DNA of 15,600 nucleotides from assembly GCA_041744375.1 (NCBI GenBank), contig JBGTLA010000140.1, forward strand, positions 1-15,600, written 5' to 3'. A program made the translations under genes and the position numbers. Every line of letters starts with the position of its first letter. The stretch's first letter is position 1. The notes under the pieces were generated by a model that was not told the origin of the DNA, did no database searches, and was given only the letters and a program-made list of their open reading frames with translations. The stretch comes from JBGTLA01 sp041744375 (GTDB taxonomy: Bacteria; Actinomycetota; Acidimicrobiia; Spongiisociales; ZC4RG35). Shown here piece after piece: positions 1-6,412 of the stretch.

Positions 1-2
1 CC

Positions 3-152
3 GGCCCCGGCGACGTCCGCCTTCGCCCCGACTTCGGGGGCGGATCGCTGTGGGACGTGGTGCCGCTCGGGTTCAGCCGGGGCAACGCGGCCACCCTGGC
101 GGCATTCACCCGGGCGGTGCAGACGGACGAGTGGCAAGTACGGCGTGCTTGA
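3..152 (+). CDS. 3' end of an unidentified gene (partial)
   Basis: Reading from base 3, an uninterrupted frame of 49 codons ends at TGA 150-152. Codon third positions are mostly G or C, as in the neighbouring real genes, and the residues give a plausible soluble protein tail (…LWDVVPLGFSRGNAATLAAFTRAV…). The start lies before the window. I do not recognise the family from this tail and assign no function. The gene is followed by a short GC-rich hairpin at 166-179 and by the next gene 91 nt downstream on the same strand. Confidence 0.55.
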   Translation, partial: GPGDVRLRPDFGGGSLWDVVPLGFSRGNAATLAAFTRAVQTDEWQVRRA

Positions 153-165
153 TCGGACCGAAAAC

Positions 166-179
166 GGGTCGGGAGACCC
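166..179 (+). terminator. Short GC-rich hairpin after the first gene fragment
   Basis: GGGTC (166-170) and GACCC (175-179) form a perfect 5-bp stem around a GGGA tetraloop, 14 nt after the stop at 150-152. There is no U-tract on the plus strand. The four A residues just before it (161-164) would read as U on the minus strand, but no minus-strand gene ends here. It may act as a weak terminator for the upstream gene. The stem is short and could be chance in GC-rich DNA. Confidence 0.3.
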
Positions 180-186
180 CCTGGAC

Positions 187-214
187 CTGACTCGGGAATC
201 TTCTAGTTTGTACT
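187..214 (+). promoter_or_regulatory. Possible promoter for the small conserved protein
   Basis: CTGACT (187-192) resembles a -35 box and TGTACT (209-214) a -10 box, with a 16-bp spacer. This would start transcription near 221, leaving a leader of about 20 nt that carries the Shine-Dalgarno GGGAG at 232-236. Each hexamer has two mismatches to consensus, so this is a tentative call. Confidence 0.25.
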
Positions 215-243
215 CCGGGACTATCCGACATGGGAGCTGGGAA

Positions 244-612
244 TTGAAACTCTTCGTCGCCACACGGGCGGGGGCCGAAGTAGACGACTTTTCGGAGACG
301 GTGGAGGGTGAGCTGGTGCGCCTGCCCGTCACCTGCGACGATCCGGATTGTGAGTGCGGCCGGGCCATGACCGGGCTGGGGAGTGGCGAGAGCACCACCA
401 CCTTCACGGTCCGGGAATTCGACATCTCGCGTTCGATGTATCAGGAACTCCTGTGGTCGACGCTACAGCGCGACGGCTGGGTGGTGGAAGGAAACTCCGA
501 GGACCAGCAGTGGGTCGTCAAGTTGGTCGACCTGCATGTCGACCTCGCCTCGTCGTTCTCGACGGGGGTTCCTCTGCGGCTGGTGGGAGACGCCCTCTAC
601 GAACGGCGCTGA
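244..612 (+). CDS. Small conserved actinobacterial protein (DUF7715-like), TTG start
   Basis: This is a 122-residue soluble protein without signal peptide or membrane segment. The frame is open further upstream (GTG at 145), but I chose TTG 244 because GGGAG (232-236) sits 7 nt ahead of it and the family-like N-terminus (MKLFVATRAG) begins exactly there; the earlier start would also overlap the preceding gene. It has a conserved-looking core: EGELVRLPVTC, then Cys31, Cys36 and Cys38 in a CDDPDCECGRAMTGL block, then GESTTTFTV. That layout matches, from memory, the small actinobacterial family listed as DUF7715, whose function is unknown. The cysteine cluster could bind a metal, but this is inference. 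The gene stands alone, followed by 124 nt with two hairpins. Confidence 0.75.
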   Translation: MKLFVATRAGAEVDDFSETVEGELVRLPVTCDDPDCECGRAMTGLGSGESTTTFTVREFDISRSMYQELLWSTLQRDGWVVEGNSEDQQWVVKLVDLHVDLASSFSTGVPLRLVGDALYERR

Positions 613-644
613 CAGGGCTGGTCGTGTCGTGAGGTGAGAGCGAC

Positions 645-689
645 GAGCCACTCCGGCTCACCGGCTCCCCCATCTCTGGCACGGAGATG
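645..689 (+). terminator. Two consecutive small hairpins downstream of the small conserved gene
   Basis: GAGCC (645-649) pairs with GGCTC (655-659) around a 5-nt loop. CATCTC (671-676) pairs perfectly with GAGATG (684-689) around a 7-nt loop. Both lie in the 124-nt gap after the stop at 612 and before the promoter of the aldolase gene. Neither is followed by a U-tract. They are the best terminator candidates in this gap, possibly separating the two transcription units. Confidence 0.35.
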
Positions 690-702
690 TCGGTGATCGA
701 CG

Positions 703-730
703 TTGGAACGACCCAACCGATCCGTACACT
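703..730 (+). promoter_or_regulatory. Leaderless-type promoter of the threonine aldolase gene
   Basis: TTGGAA (703-708) and TACACT (725-730) are spaced by 16 bp. TACACT fits the TANNNT pattern typical of actinobacterial -10 elements. It ends 6 nt before the ATG at 737, so transcription should begin at or next to the A of the start codon. No Shine-Dalgarno sequence exists in front of the gene, which agrees with a leaderless mRNA. The same hexamer and the same 6-nt gap to ATG recur on the minus strand before the gene starting at 14312. Confidence 0.65.
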
Positions 731-736
731 CCCCCG

Positions 737-1783
737 ATGATCGACCTGCGTTCCGACACCGTCACCCGGCCGACGGAGGCGATGATCGAGGCCATGGCCC
801 GAGCCGAAGTGGGCGACGACCAATTCGGCGAAGATCCTTCGGTAAATCGGCTGCAAGAACGGGTGGCCGCCCTTTTGGGCAAAGAGGCCGCCCTGTGGGT
901 GCCTACCGGCACGATGGCCAACCAAGTCGCTCTCCGTACCCTCACCCGGCCGGGCGACGACGTCGTCGTCGCCGCCGGCGCCCATGTCGTCTGGAGCGAG
1001 ACCGGAGCCGGGGCAGCCAACGCCGGCGTCCAATTCACCGAGCTCGGGGGTGACGCCGGCCACTTCGACGGTGACACTTTCGCGGCAGCCGTGAAACCGG
1101 CCGGGCACGTCATCCTCCCGCCGACCACGGTGGTTTCGATCGAGAACACACACAACCGTTCCGGCGGGCGGATCGCTCCGCTCACCGCCATGGAGCATGT
1201 GTGCCGGGTCGCCAGGGACCTGGGCGTCCGCAGCTACCTCGACGGGGCGAGGTTGTGGAACGCCGCTGTCGCCACCGGCCACACCACCGCCGAGTTGGCG
1301 GAGTCCTTCGACTTGGTGTGGGTGGCATTCTCCAAAGGGCTCGGCGCCCCGGGAGGTTCGATGTTGGCTGGTGGCCGGGAAATCATCACTAGGGCCCATC
1401 GCCATCGACGCATGCTGGGCGGCGCCATGCGTCAGATCGGCAGTTTCGCTGCCGCCGCCGAACATGCCCTCGACCAGCATGTCGATGGCCTGGCCACCGA
1501 TCACGCCAACGCCGCGATGATGGCCGAGATCCTCACTTCCACCGAGGAGGTTCCCATCGATGTATCCACGGTGGAGACGAACATGGTGTTGTTCACGCCG
1601 CCGGCCGGCGGCCCGACCTCAGCGCAGGTGGTGGAGCTGGCCGCCGGCCAGGGTGTAGCCGCCCTGGCTTTCGGGCCGGCCATCCGGCTGGTGACTCATC
1701 GTGATGTCACAACCACCGAGTGCCGGGAAGCGGCCGAGTTGCTGGTGGGGGTCATCAGCGAGTCTCAGGGAACGAGAAGATAG
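737..1783 (+). CDS. ltaE: Low-specificity L-threonine aldolase (PLP enzyme)
   Basis: The product is a 348-residue fold-type I PLP enzyme of the threonine aldolase/beta-eliminating lyase family. It cleaves L-threonine and L-allo-threonine to glycine and acetaldehyde in the cytosol. The family start MIDLRSDTVTRPT is present. His83 (AGAHVVWSE) is the residue expected to stack on the cofactor. Asp169 and Arg172 lie in YLDGARLWNAA, and the Schiff-base lysine is Lys200 in FSKGLGAPGGSML. Arg317 in IRLVTHRDV is the likely carboxylate-binding arginine. Length and motif spacing are normal for the family. The ATG at 737 has no Shine-Dalgarno but is preceded by a -10 box at leaderless distance. It is a single-gene unit converging on the ATP-grasp gene 81 nt away. 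The family assignment is firm; stereochemical preference cannot be read from sequence. Confidence 0.93.
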   Translation: MIDLRSDTVTRPTEAMIEAMARAEVGDDQFGEDPSVNRLQERVAALLGKEAALWVPTGTMANQVALRTLTRPGDDVVVAAGAHVVWSETGAGAANAGVQFTELGGDAGHFDGDTFAAAVKPAGHVILPPTTVVSIENTHNRSGGRIAPLTAMEHVCRVARDLGVRSYLDGARLWNAAVATGHTTAELAESFDLVWVAFSKGLGAPGGSMLAGGREIITRAHRHRRMLGGAMRQIGSFAAAAEHALDQHVDGLATDHANAAMMAEILTSTEEVPIDVSTVETNMVLFTPPAGGPTSAQVVELAAGQGVAALAFGPAIRLVTHRDVTTTECREAAELLVGVISESQGTRR

Positions 1784-1864
1784 ACGGCCGGCCAATCCAG
1801 GGAGCAGCGGGGTAGAGCGGCTCCGGTTCCTGCCGCCGTCCCTATCCACCCGTCCCTTCTTAGC

Positions 1865-2911
1865 TCAGAGGGTGGCGAGGGCTTTGTTGGGTAGTGACGG
1901 TCCATAGCTCTCGCGCAGCATCACCTTTTTCTCCATCGCCTCCACCACTGCGGCAGCGAAGTCGAGACCGTACATTGCGCTGATGCTTCCCAACCCACCA
2001 GGGCTGAAGACGTTGACCTCCATCAGCTTGGTTCCCACGATGTCCAGCCCGACGAGGAACATGCCATTGTCGATCAGCTTGGGACGCACAATTTCGACCA
2101 GCTGCAGCATGTCGCCAGTTACCTTGACCGGCTTGGCCTCTCCGCCCGCATGCATGTTCGAGCGCGGGTCATCGGTTGAGTTGTGGCGCCGGAAGGCTGC
2201 ATAGCTGCCGTCCACCTGAAGCGCCTTCCCGTTCATGACGAACAGACGTACGTCACCTGCCTCGGCTTCTTTCAGGTACTCCTGGGCTACGACGAACCCG
2301 TCGCGGGTGATGGTCTCGATGATCTGGCTGACGTTCTGTGGTCCCTTGCCCCTCACGACGAAGACACCCTGACCGCCCGAGCCTTGCAGCGGTTTCAGAA
2401 CGGCTGATCCCCCTCGGTCGGACACGAATGCCTTCAGGGCGTCGACATCGCGGCTGATCAGGGTCTCGGGTCGAATCTCCTCCGGGAAGTGCTGGAAGTA
2501 GGTCTTGTTGATGGCGTCGGCCAAATGCACCGGATCGTTGACCACGATCACGCCGTTGGCAGCCGCCAACTGTCCGAATAGCACACCGGTGGTCTGGGCC
2601 CATGGTCTGTCGATGGCGTCGTCGGCTGGGTCGTTGCGCAGCATCAACAGGTCGAGGTCGTCGATGGTGATCTTCTCAACCCTTCCGCCACCGCCGAGAA
2701 CATCCTTGCCAAAGCTGGCCAGGGATCGGTACTTCTTGTCGGCCGGGCCATAGCCCAAGCCGGTGACCGCCCCCGACGGCTCTTGGGCCAGATCGCCGAT
2801 TGCAACGGTCCATACCTCGTGGCCGCGTTTGGCTGCCGCCAGGGCCAGGCGCGTGGTCGTGTACTGCGGCAACTCTGTTGCGATGTCATTGACTACGAAC
2901 CCGAATTTCAT
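1865..2911 (-). CDS. GshB-like ATP-grasp ligase (glutathione synthetase-type)
   Basis: The protein has 348 residues and the glutathione-synthetase form of the ATP-grasp fold, which activates a carboxylate as acyl-phosphate and joins it to an amine. GshB-like motifs run in order: LRNDPA (91-96), the glycine-rich ATP loop KPLQGSGGQGV (173-183), GDVRLFVMNG (219-228), AGGEAKP (255-261), and the metal-binding GLDIVGTKLMEVNVFSPGGL (288-307) with Glu298 and Asn300. It is about 30 residues longer than E. coli GshB. I chose the ATG at 2911: it overlaps the upstream stop as ATGA, and GGGAGG lies 9 nt ahead. It is the last gene of an operon with a DUF1704 metallopeptidase and an N-formylglutamate amidohydrolase-like gene. 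Actinobacteria generally make mycothiol rather than glutathione, and no glutamate-cysteine ligase is seen here, so true glutathione synthesis is unlikely. The substrates are unknown. Confidence 0.88.
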   Translation of the reverse strand: MKFGFVVNDIATELPQYTTTRLALAAAKRGHEVWTVAIGDLAQEPSGAVTGLGYGPADKKYRSLASFGKDVLGGGGRVEKITIDDLDLLMLRNDPADDAIDRPWAQTTGVLFGQLAAANGVIVVNDPVHLADAINKTYFQHFPEEIRPETLISRDVDALKAFVSDRGGSAVLKPLQGSGGQGVFVVRGKGPQNVSQIIETITRDGFVVAQEYLKEAEAGDVRLFVMNGKALQVDGSYAAFRRHNSTDDPRSNMHAGGEAKPVKVTGDMLQLVEIVRPKLIDNGMFLVGLDIVGTKLMEVNVFSPGGLGSISAMYGLDFAAAVVEAMEKKVMLRESYGPSLPNKALATL

Positions 2912-4056
2912 GCGGCGATCCCTCCCATTTCTCTTACGTTCTGACCGCGCCGTATCTTCTCGAGCCGTTGGCGGGCGGTGTCGGTCTCCAGGAATCGGGG
3001 CGAGAGGGCGGGCGCAGACAGCACCCTCCGCTCGATGAGGTCTGCGACCAGAGGCTCGTCCTCCAACGTGATCTTGCCCAAGAAGAGACGCTCGAGATTG
3101 CCGGCGTTGGCGAGGTGCTCGCACAGGCGCACCAACCCCCGCAAGTAGACGGCGTCCTTGGTCATTCCTCCGGCCCGGTAGGCGCGCATGGCTGTCATGA
3201 AGGCGGACTTGGTGCCGGCGCCGAGGTCGACGAGGCGTTGCACCGTATCGGCGAACGTGGCCTGTTCGCTCCGGAGATGGGCGGCCACGACCCGGTGGGC
3301 GAGCGTGCGAAGACGGGAGATGGCTAGGCCGCCGGAGAGGTGTTCGGCGAGGACCCCAAGGGCTTCCTGGTTCTCGTCGTAGCCGGCGAGCCCTACCTCC
3401 AGCATGCGAAGGGGCTGCATGGAGCCATTGGCGTACGTCAGGATGTGAACCCCCACCTCGTGGTGAATGAGTTGTTCGATCCTGTCGAAGGCGAACCGTG
3501 TTTCGGTTCCGATGTACAGATCCCCGTTCTCGACCATGATTCCCGCGATTGTGTCGTCTACGTAGACCGTCGAGTCGAGTTCGGGGTATGTCGCCCGGTA
3601 ATGCTCGATCTCAGCACGAGCGGCGATGGCGAAGTCTTCCGCCGATATCGTTTCGGATCCTTCGCCCGACTCCGTCAGCCCGAGCAGATCGTGGGCCAGG
3701 TCGAGAGTCGACTTCTCGACATGGCCGAACAGCTCGACCGAGGCCAGGAAGAAGCCGTCGGTTCCTCTCGATCGCATGAGATCGAGGCGAATCTCGAGCT
3801 CCCGCTTCTTGTCGCGGGCCATGTGTGCCACCACCGGGTCGACGGCTCCGTCCACATCGACGGCCGCAAGTCGCTGGGACACCTCTGATAGGTCGGGCAG
3901 CGGACGGTACTCGAAAGACGGTTCCCCGAAGCCGTCGAAGAAGGCGGCTCGCGCCTCGGTGACGTTGATGGGGGTGACGTAGCGGAGGATGGGAAGCAAT
4001 CCGCTCAGCTGGGACAGCTCGCGATCGATGGTCAGGTCCTTTTCCGTCACAGGCAT
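2908..4056 (-). CDS. DUF1704 / 'QEGLA motif' zinc metallopeptidase (TIGR02421, MATCAP-related)
   Basis: This 382-residue protein belongs to the family annotated as 'flavohemoglobin expression-modulating QEGLA motif protein' (DUF1704). Eukaryotic relatives are the MATCAP tubulin carboxypeptidases. The zinc site is visible: HHEVGVH (198-204) gives His199, Glu200 and His204 in an HExxxH arrangement. NQEALG (229-234) supplies the third ligand Glu231. The usual QEGLA reads QEALG here, a swap of the small residues that keeps the glutamate. The N-terminal half is mostly helical and charged, with no signal peptide, so the protein is probably cytosolic. I chose the ATG at 4056 because GGAAAGA lies about 10 nt ahead; an in-frame ATG at 4074 has no ribosome-binding site. 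It overlaps the preceding gene by 10 nt and the following gene by 4 nt, indicating coupled translation. A carboxypeptidase-like trimming role is inferred from eukaryotic relatives. Confidence 0.87.
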   Translation of the reverse strand: MPVTEKDLTIDRELSQLSGLLPILRYVTPINVTEARAAFFDGFGEPSFEYRPLPDLSEVSQRLAAVDVDGAVDPVVAHMARDKKRELEIRLDLMRSRGTDGFFLASVELFGHVEKSTLDLAHDLLGLTESGEGSETISAEDFAIAARAEIEHYRATYPELDSTVYVDDTIAGIMVENGDLYIGTETRFAFDRIEQLIHHEVGVHILTYANGSMQPLRMLEVGLAGYDENQEALGVLAEHLSGGLAISRLRTLAHRVVAAHLRSEQATFADTVQRLVDLGAGTKSAFMTAMRAYRAGGMTKDAVYLRGLVRLCEHLANAGNLERLFLGKITLEDEPLVADLIERRVLSAPALSPRFLETDTARQRLEKIRRGQNVREMGGIAA

Positions 4057-4826
4057 GACTGATGTTCTTTCCATGTCGGTTCGACGGTGGCGGCGAGTGC
4101 ATGCTTTATGTCGTCGAACAGGTCCGGGTGAATGTGGCCGGTCCATTCGTCCATGAAGGTCTTCTTGAACTCGATTGCCAGGGCGCATCCCACCTCGCCA
4201 TAGTTCTCGTGGATGAACTGGGCCATGTATCGGCCCCGGAACTTGGCGTTCTCGCGGGCGTCGATGACGGCTCCCCCTAGGGTCATCGAGTTCATGGTGT
4301 CGAGGAAGGTCTGGGCGACCGGCTTCCATTTTGGAGGGAGTGATCCGGTGCCGAGGTTGACCGTGGGGTGGGTGGTCGGATCGGCCGGCGCGGCGTTGGG
4401 GCCGTTCCGGCGATGGTTGAACGAATGGACGTCGTAGAGCACGAAGCCGCCATGACGCGCCACGAGCTCATCGAGCGTCTCCGCCAGTTGCCCATAGAAG
4501 CGATCGTGGAGTTCCAGGGACCGTGCGACGACTGGATCCTCGAGCGGCCGGGCCCATAGGTCGAGGTCCCAGGCGTCCTCCGGCTCTACATAGACTGCGC
4601 TGCTTGGATCGCGGTTGAGGTCGACCTCGAAGCGCGAGCGGTGGACCACGACGGTCGAGCCCACCACTGTGGCAATCTCGTCGGTGTGTGGGTCCTCCTC
4701 GCGACGTCTGAGCTCTGGTTCGAGATGCATGAGATCGGCGATTTCTGGACGAAGCTCGTGGCCGGCGTGTATGGCGGTGGCGAGGACGGGACGCGTGGCG
4801 TCCACCGCCCATGAGGAAAGGATCAT
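4047..4826 (-). CDS. N-formylglutamate amidohydrolase-like zinc hydrolase
   Basis: This 259-residue protein is of the N-formylglutamate deformylase family (PF05013), whose known member HutG releases formate from N-formyl-L-glutamate. Family blocks are present: AIHAGH (18-23, two histidines), EEDPHTDE (43-50), SRFEVDLNR (64-72), YDVHSFNHRR (131-140) and AIEFKK (217-222). These hold the expected metal-binding and substrate-binding His, Glu and Arg residues. The ATG at 4826 was taken because the conserved protein begins there; the frame stays open upstream but that extension looks random and runs into the divergent gene's control region. The Shine-Dalgarno is poor (GGGG about 11 nt ahead). It is the first gene of the three-gene operon and overlaps the metallopeptidase gene by 10 nt. 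No histidine-utilisation genes are nearby, so a role in histidine breakdown is unlikely. The real substrate may be another N-acyl-glutamate or glutamyl peptide. Confidence 0.85.
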   Translation of the reverse strand: MILSSWAVDATRPVLATAIHAGHELRPEIADLMHLEPELRRREEDPHTDEIATVVGSTVVVHRSRFEVDLNRDPSSAVYVEPEDAWDLDLWARPLEDPVVARSLELHDRFYGQLAETLDELVARHGGFVLYDVHSFNHRRNGPNAAPADPTTHPTVNLGTGSLPPKWKPVAQTFLDTMNSMTLGGAVIDARENAKFRGRYMAQFIHENYGEVGCALAIEFKKTFMDEWTGHIHPDLFDDIKHALAATVEPTWKEHQSCL

Positions 4827-4926
4827 GCGGTGCAATACCCCGTGGAGTGGACAACCAAACCGGACCGCGCGCCGTTTGCGACCGCTACGTTGGCGATGCA
4901 CAGGCCGGGGAAGCGAAGGGATCCAC
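4827..4926. promoter_or_regulatory. Divergent promoter region between the ATP-grasp/zincin operon and the lut operon
   Basis: This 100-nt gap separates two divergent operons and must carry both promoters. On the plus strand, TACGTT (4886-4891) is a plausible -10 box, leaving a leader of about 30 nt with the Shine-Dalgarno GAAGGG (4915-4920) 6 nt before GTG 4927. On the minus strand, TTTGGT followed 16 bp later by TATTGC is a weak possible promoter close to the ATG at 4826. I see no convincing operator dyad. The hexamers are poor matches and the assignments are tentative. Confidence 0.4.
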
Positions 4927-5673
4927 GTGAACGACTTAGCGGGCCTACGCACGATCGTCACCGGGGGAGGGGCGGGCATCGGGCTCGCCGTTGCCCGTCA
5001 TTTCGTGTCTCAGGGGGCGCGCGTGGCCGCCCTGGACATCGATGTCTCGGCGGTGGGCGATTCCATCATCCCCTTGGTGTGCGACGTGGCCGACGACGCC
5101 TCCGTGGTGGCGGCGGTGGCCCAGGCAGCCGAGCACATGGGAGGAGTGGATGTCGTGGTCAACAACGCCGGGATAGGAGCGGCCGGCGATGTGGCAGCCA
5201 ATCCCGACGAAGTGTGGCACCGCCTGTACGACGTCAACGTGGTGGGGGTGGCCCGAGTGACACGTGCTGCCCTCGTTCATCTCCGACGCTCGGAGCACCC
5301 TGTCATCGTCAATATGTCTTCGATCGTGGCCACCGCCGGGCTTCCCGACCGGGCCGCCTACTCCGCCACCAAGGGAGCGGTCCAGGCCTTGACGATGGCC
5401 ATGGCCATGGATCACGCCACCGAGGGCATCCGTGTCAACTGTGTGAACCCCTCCACGGTCGACACGCCGTGGGTGCGGCGACTGATCGAGACCGCCGACG
5501 ACCCCGCCGCCATGGCTGGCTCCCTCGCCAACCGACAACCCACCGGGAGGTTGATCGACCCCGAAGAGGTGGCGGCGGCGGTGGCGTTCCTGGCCCGACC
5601 CGGCTCCCCGGGACTCACGGGAGTGTCCCTCCCCGTCGACGGTGGGATGTCGTCTCTCCGGCCAGGGAGGTGA
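4927..5673 (+). CDS. SDR-family NAD(P)-dependent dehydrogenase, first gene of the lut operon
   Basis: This is a 248-residue classical short-chain dehydrogenase. Its Rossmann motif TGGGAGIG spans 12-19, followed by acidic Asp37 at the end of beta-2, which suggests NAD rather than NADP. NNAG (79-82), Asn104, catalytic Ser132, Tyr145 and Lys149 (YSATK) complete the active site. The C-terminal part (CVNPSTVDTPWVRRL, then RQPTGRLIDPEEV) resembles, from memory, actinobacterial SDRs of the 2-keto-3-deoxy-L-fuconate/L-fucose dehydrogenase type. In those pathways the final cleavage yields L-lactate, which would suit the lutABC genes that follow; the specific substrate is an inference. The GTG start has GAAGGG 6 nt upstream. 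The stop lies 4 nt before the lutA start, and the lutA Shine-Dalgarno is inside the end of this gene. Confidence 0.85.
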   Translation: MNDLAGLRTIVTGGGAGIGLAVARHFVSQGARVAALDIDVSAVGDSIIPLVCDVADDASVVAAVAQAAEHMGGVDVVVNNAGIGAAGDVAANPDEVWHRLYDVNVVGVARVTRAALVHLRRSEHPVIVNMSSIVATAGLPDRAAYSATKGAVQALTMAMAMDHATEGIRVNCVNPSTVDTPWVRRLIETADDPAAMAGSLANRQPTGRLIDPEEVAAAVAFLARPGSPGLTGVSLPVDGGMSSLRPGR

Positions 5674-5677
5674 TCGT

Positions 5678-6412
5678 GTGAAGGTGGCGCTCATGATCAC
5701 CTGCCTGGGCGAAACCGTCGCTCCTCGAGTCCCCCGCGCCACGGTGCGCTTGCTGGAGCGGCTGGGATGTGAGGTCACGGTCCCGCCCTCTCAAGCCTGT
5801 TGTGGGCAGATGCACGTCAACAGTGGATACCTCGACGAGGCTGTGCCGGTCGTGCGCAACTTCACTGACGCCTTCGCCGGCGCAGACCATGTGGTGGCTC
5901 CGTCGGGGAGCTGTGTCGGCTCGGTGCGTCATCAGCATCGTCTCGTGGCCGCTCGGTCCGGGGACCCAGCCCTGGCCAAAGCGGTCGACGAGGTGGCGCC
6001 ACGGGTCTGGGAGCTGTCTGAGTTCTTGGTGGACGTTCTCGGGGTGACCGACGTCGGGGCGGCTTTCCCTCATCGGGTCACCTACCATCCCACCTGTCAT
6101 TCGCTGCGGCTCGTGGGCGTGGGTGACCGCCCCCGCCGACTCTTGGAGGCGGTGAGGGGCCTGGAGCTGGTTGACCTGGCCGGAGCCGATGAGTGCTGTG
6201 GTTTCGGCGGCACCTTCGCCCTCAAGAACTTCGGTGTGTCGACGGCGATGGGCCTCGACAAAGTCGCCGCCGTCAGTGCCAGCGGTGCCGAGGTCCTCAC
6301 CGCCGGAGATGCTTCCTGTCTTCTTCACATGTGGGGCCTGTTGTCGCGACAGAACTCCCCGGTTCGGGTCATGCACCTGGCCGAGATACTGGCCGGCGAG
6401 GGCACTCCTTGA
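5678..6412 (+). CDS. lutA: Lactate utilisation protein A (CCG-domain Fe-S subunit)
   Basis: The protein has 244 residues and two cysteine-rich CCG domains, the architecture of LutA (YkgE-like), a subunit of the iron-sulfur L-lactate oxidising complex that converts L-lactate to pyruvate. The first domain holds Cys9, Cys41-Cys42-Gly (ACCGQMHVNSGY) and Cys79. The second holds Cys140 (HPTC), Cys173-Cys174-Gly (CCGFGGTF) and Cys214. Heterodisulfide-reductase-like CCG modules bind unusual Fe-S clusters, and all expected cysteines are present. The GTG start at 5678 has a strong GGAGG (5666-5670) 7 nt upstream. The stop overlaps the lutB TTG start as TTGA. Length is typical. The substrate is probably L-lactate, but other 2-hydroxy acids are possible for this family. 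Confidence 0.92.
   Translation: MKVALMITCLGETVAPRVPRATVRLLERLGCEVTVPPSQACCGQMHVNSGYLDEAVPVVRNFTDAFAGADHVVAPSGSCVGSVRHQHRLVAARSGDPALAKAVDEVAPRVWELSEFLVDVLGVTDVGAAFPHRVTYHPTCHSLRLVGVGDRPRRLLEAVRGLELVDLAGADECCGFGGTFALKNFGVSTAMGLDKVAAVSASGAEVLTAGDASCLLHMWGLLSRQNSPVRVMHLAEILAGEGTP

Noticed and set aside
518..1504. Long minus-strand open frame (328 codons) opposite the threonine aldolase gene
   Set aside because: Its translation is low-complexity, rich in Gly, Arg, His and Pro, and mirrors the codon pattern of the real plus-strand gene; no family motifs.
1784..1864. Possible bidirectional terminator between the convergent aldolase and ATP-grasp genes
   Set aside because: The only pairing found is GGAGC with GCTCC around a 14-nt loop, too weak to call; I see nothing else in this 81-nt gap.
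1865..2911. Annotating the ATP-grasp gene as true glutathione synthetase gshB
   Set aside because: Motifs fit GshB, but the operon partners are hydrolases, no glutamate-cysteine ligase is present here, and the apparent host group generally uses mycothiol.
4830..4900. Inverted GTGCA/TGCAC pair in the divergent gap
   Set aside because: The arms are 5 bp and about 60 bp apart, as expected by chance; not called as an operator.
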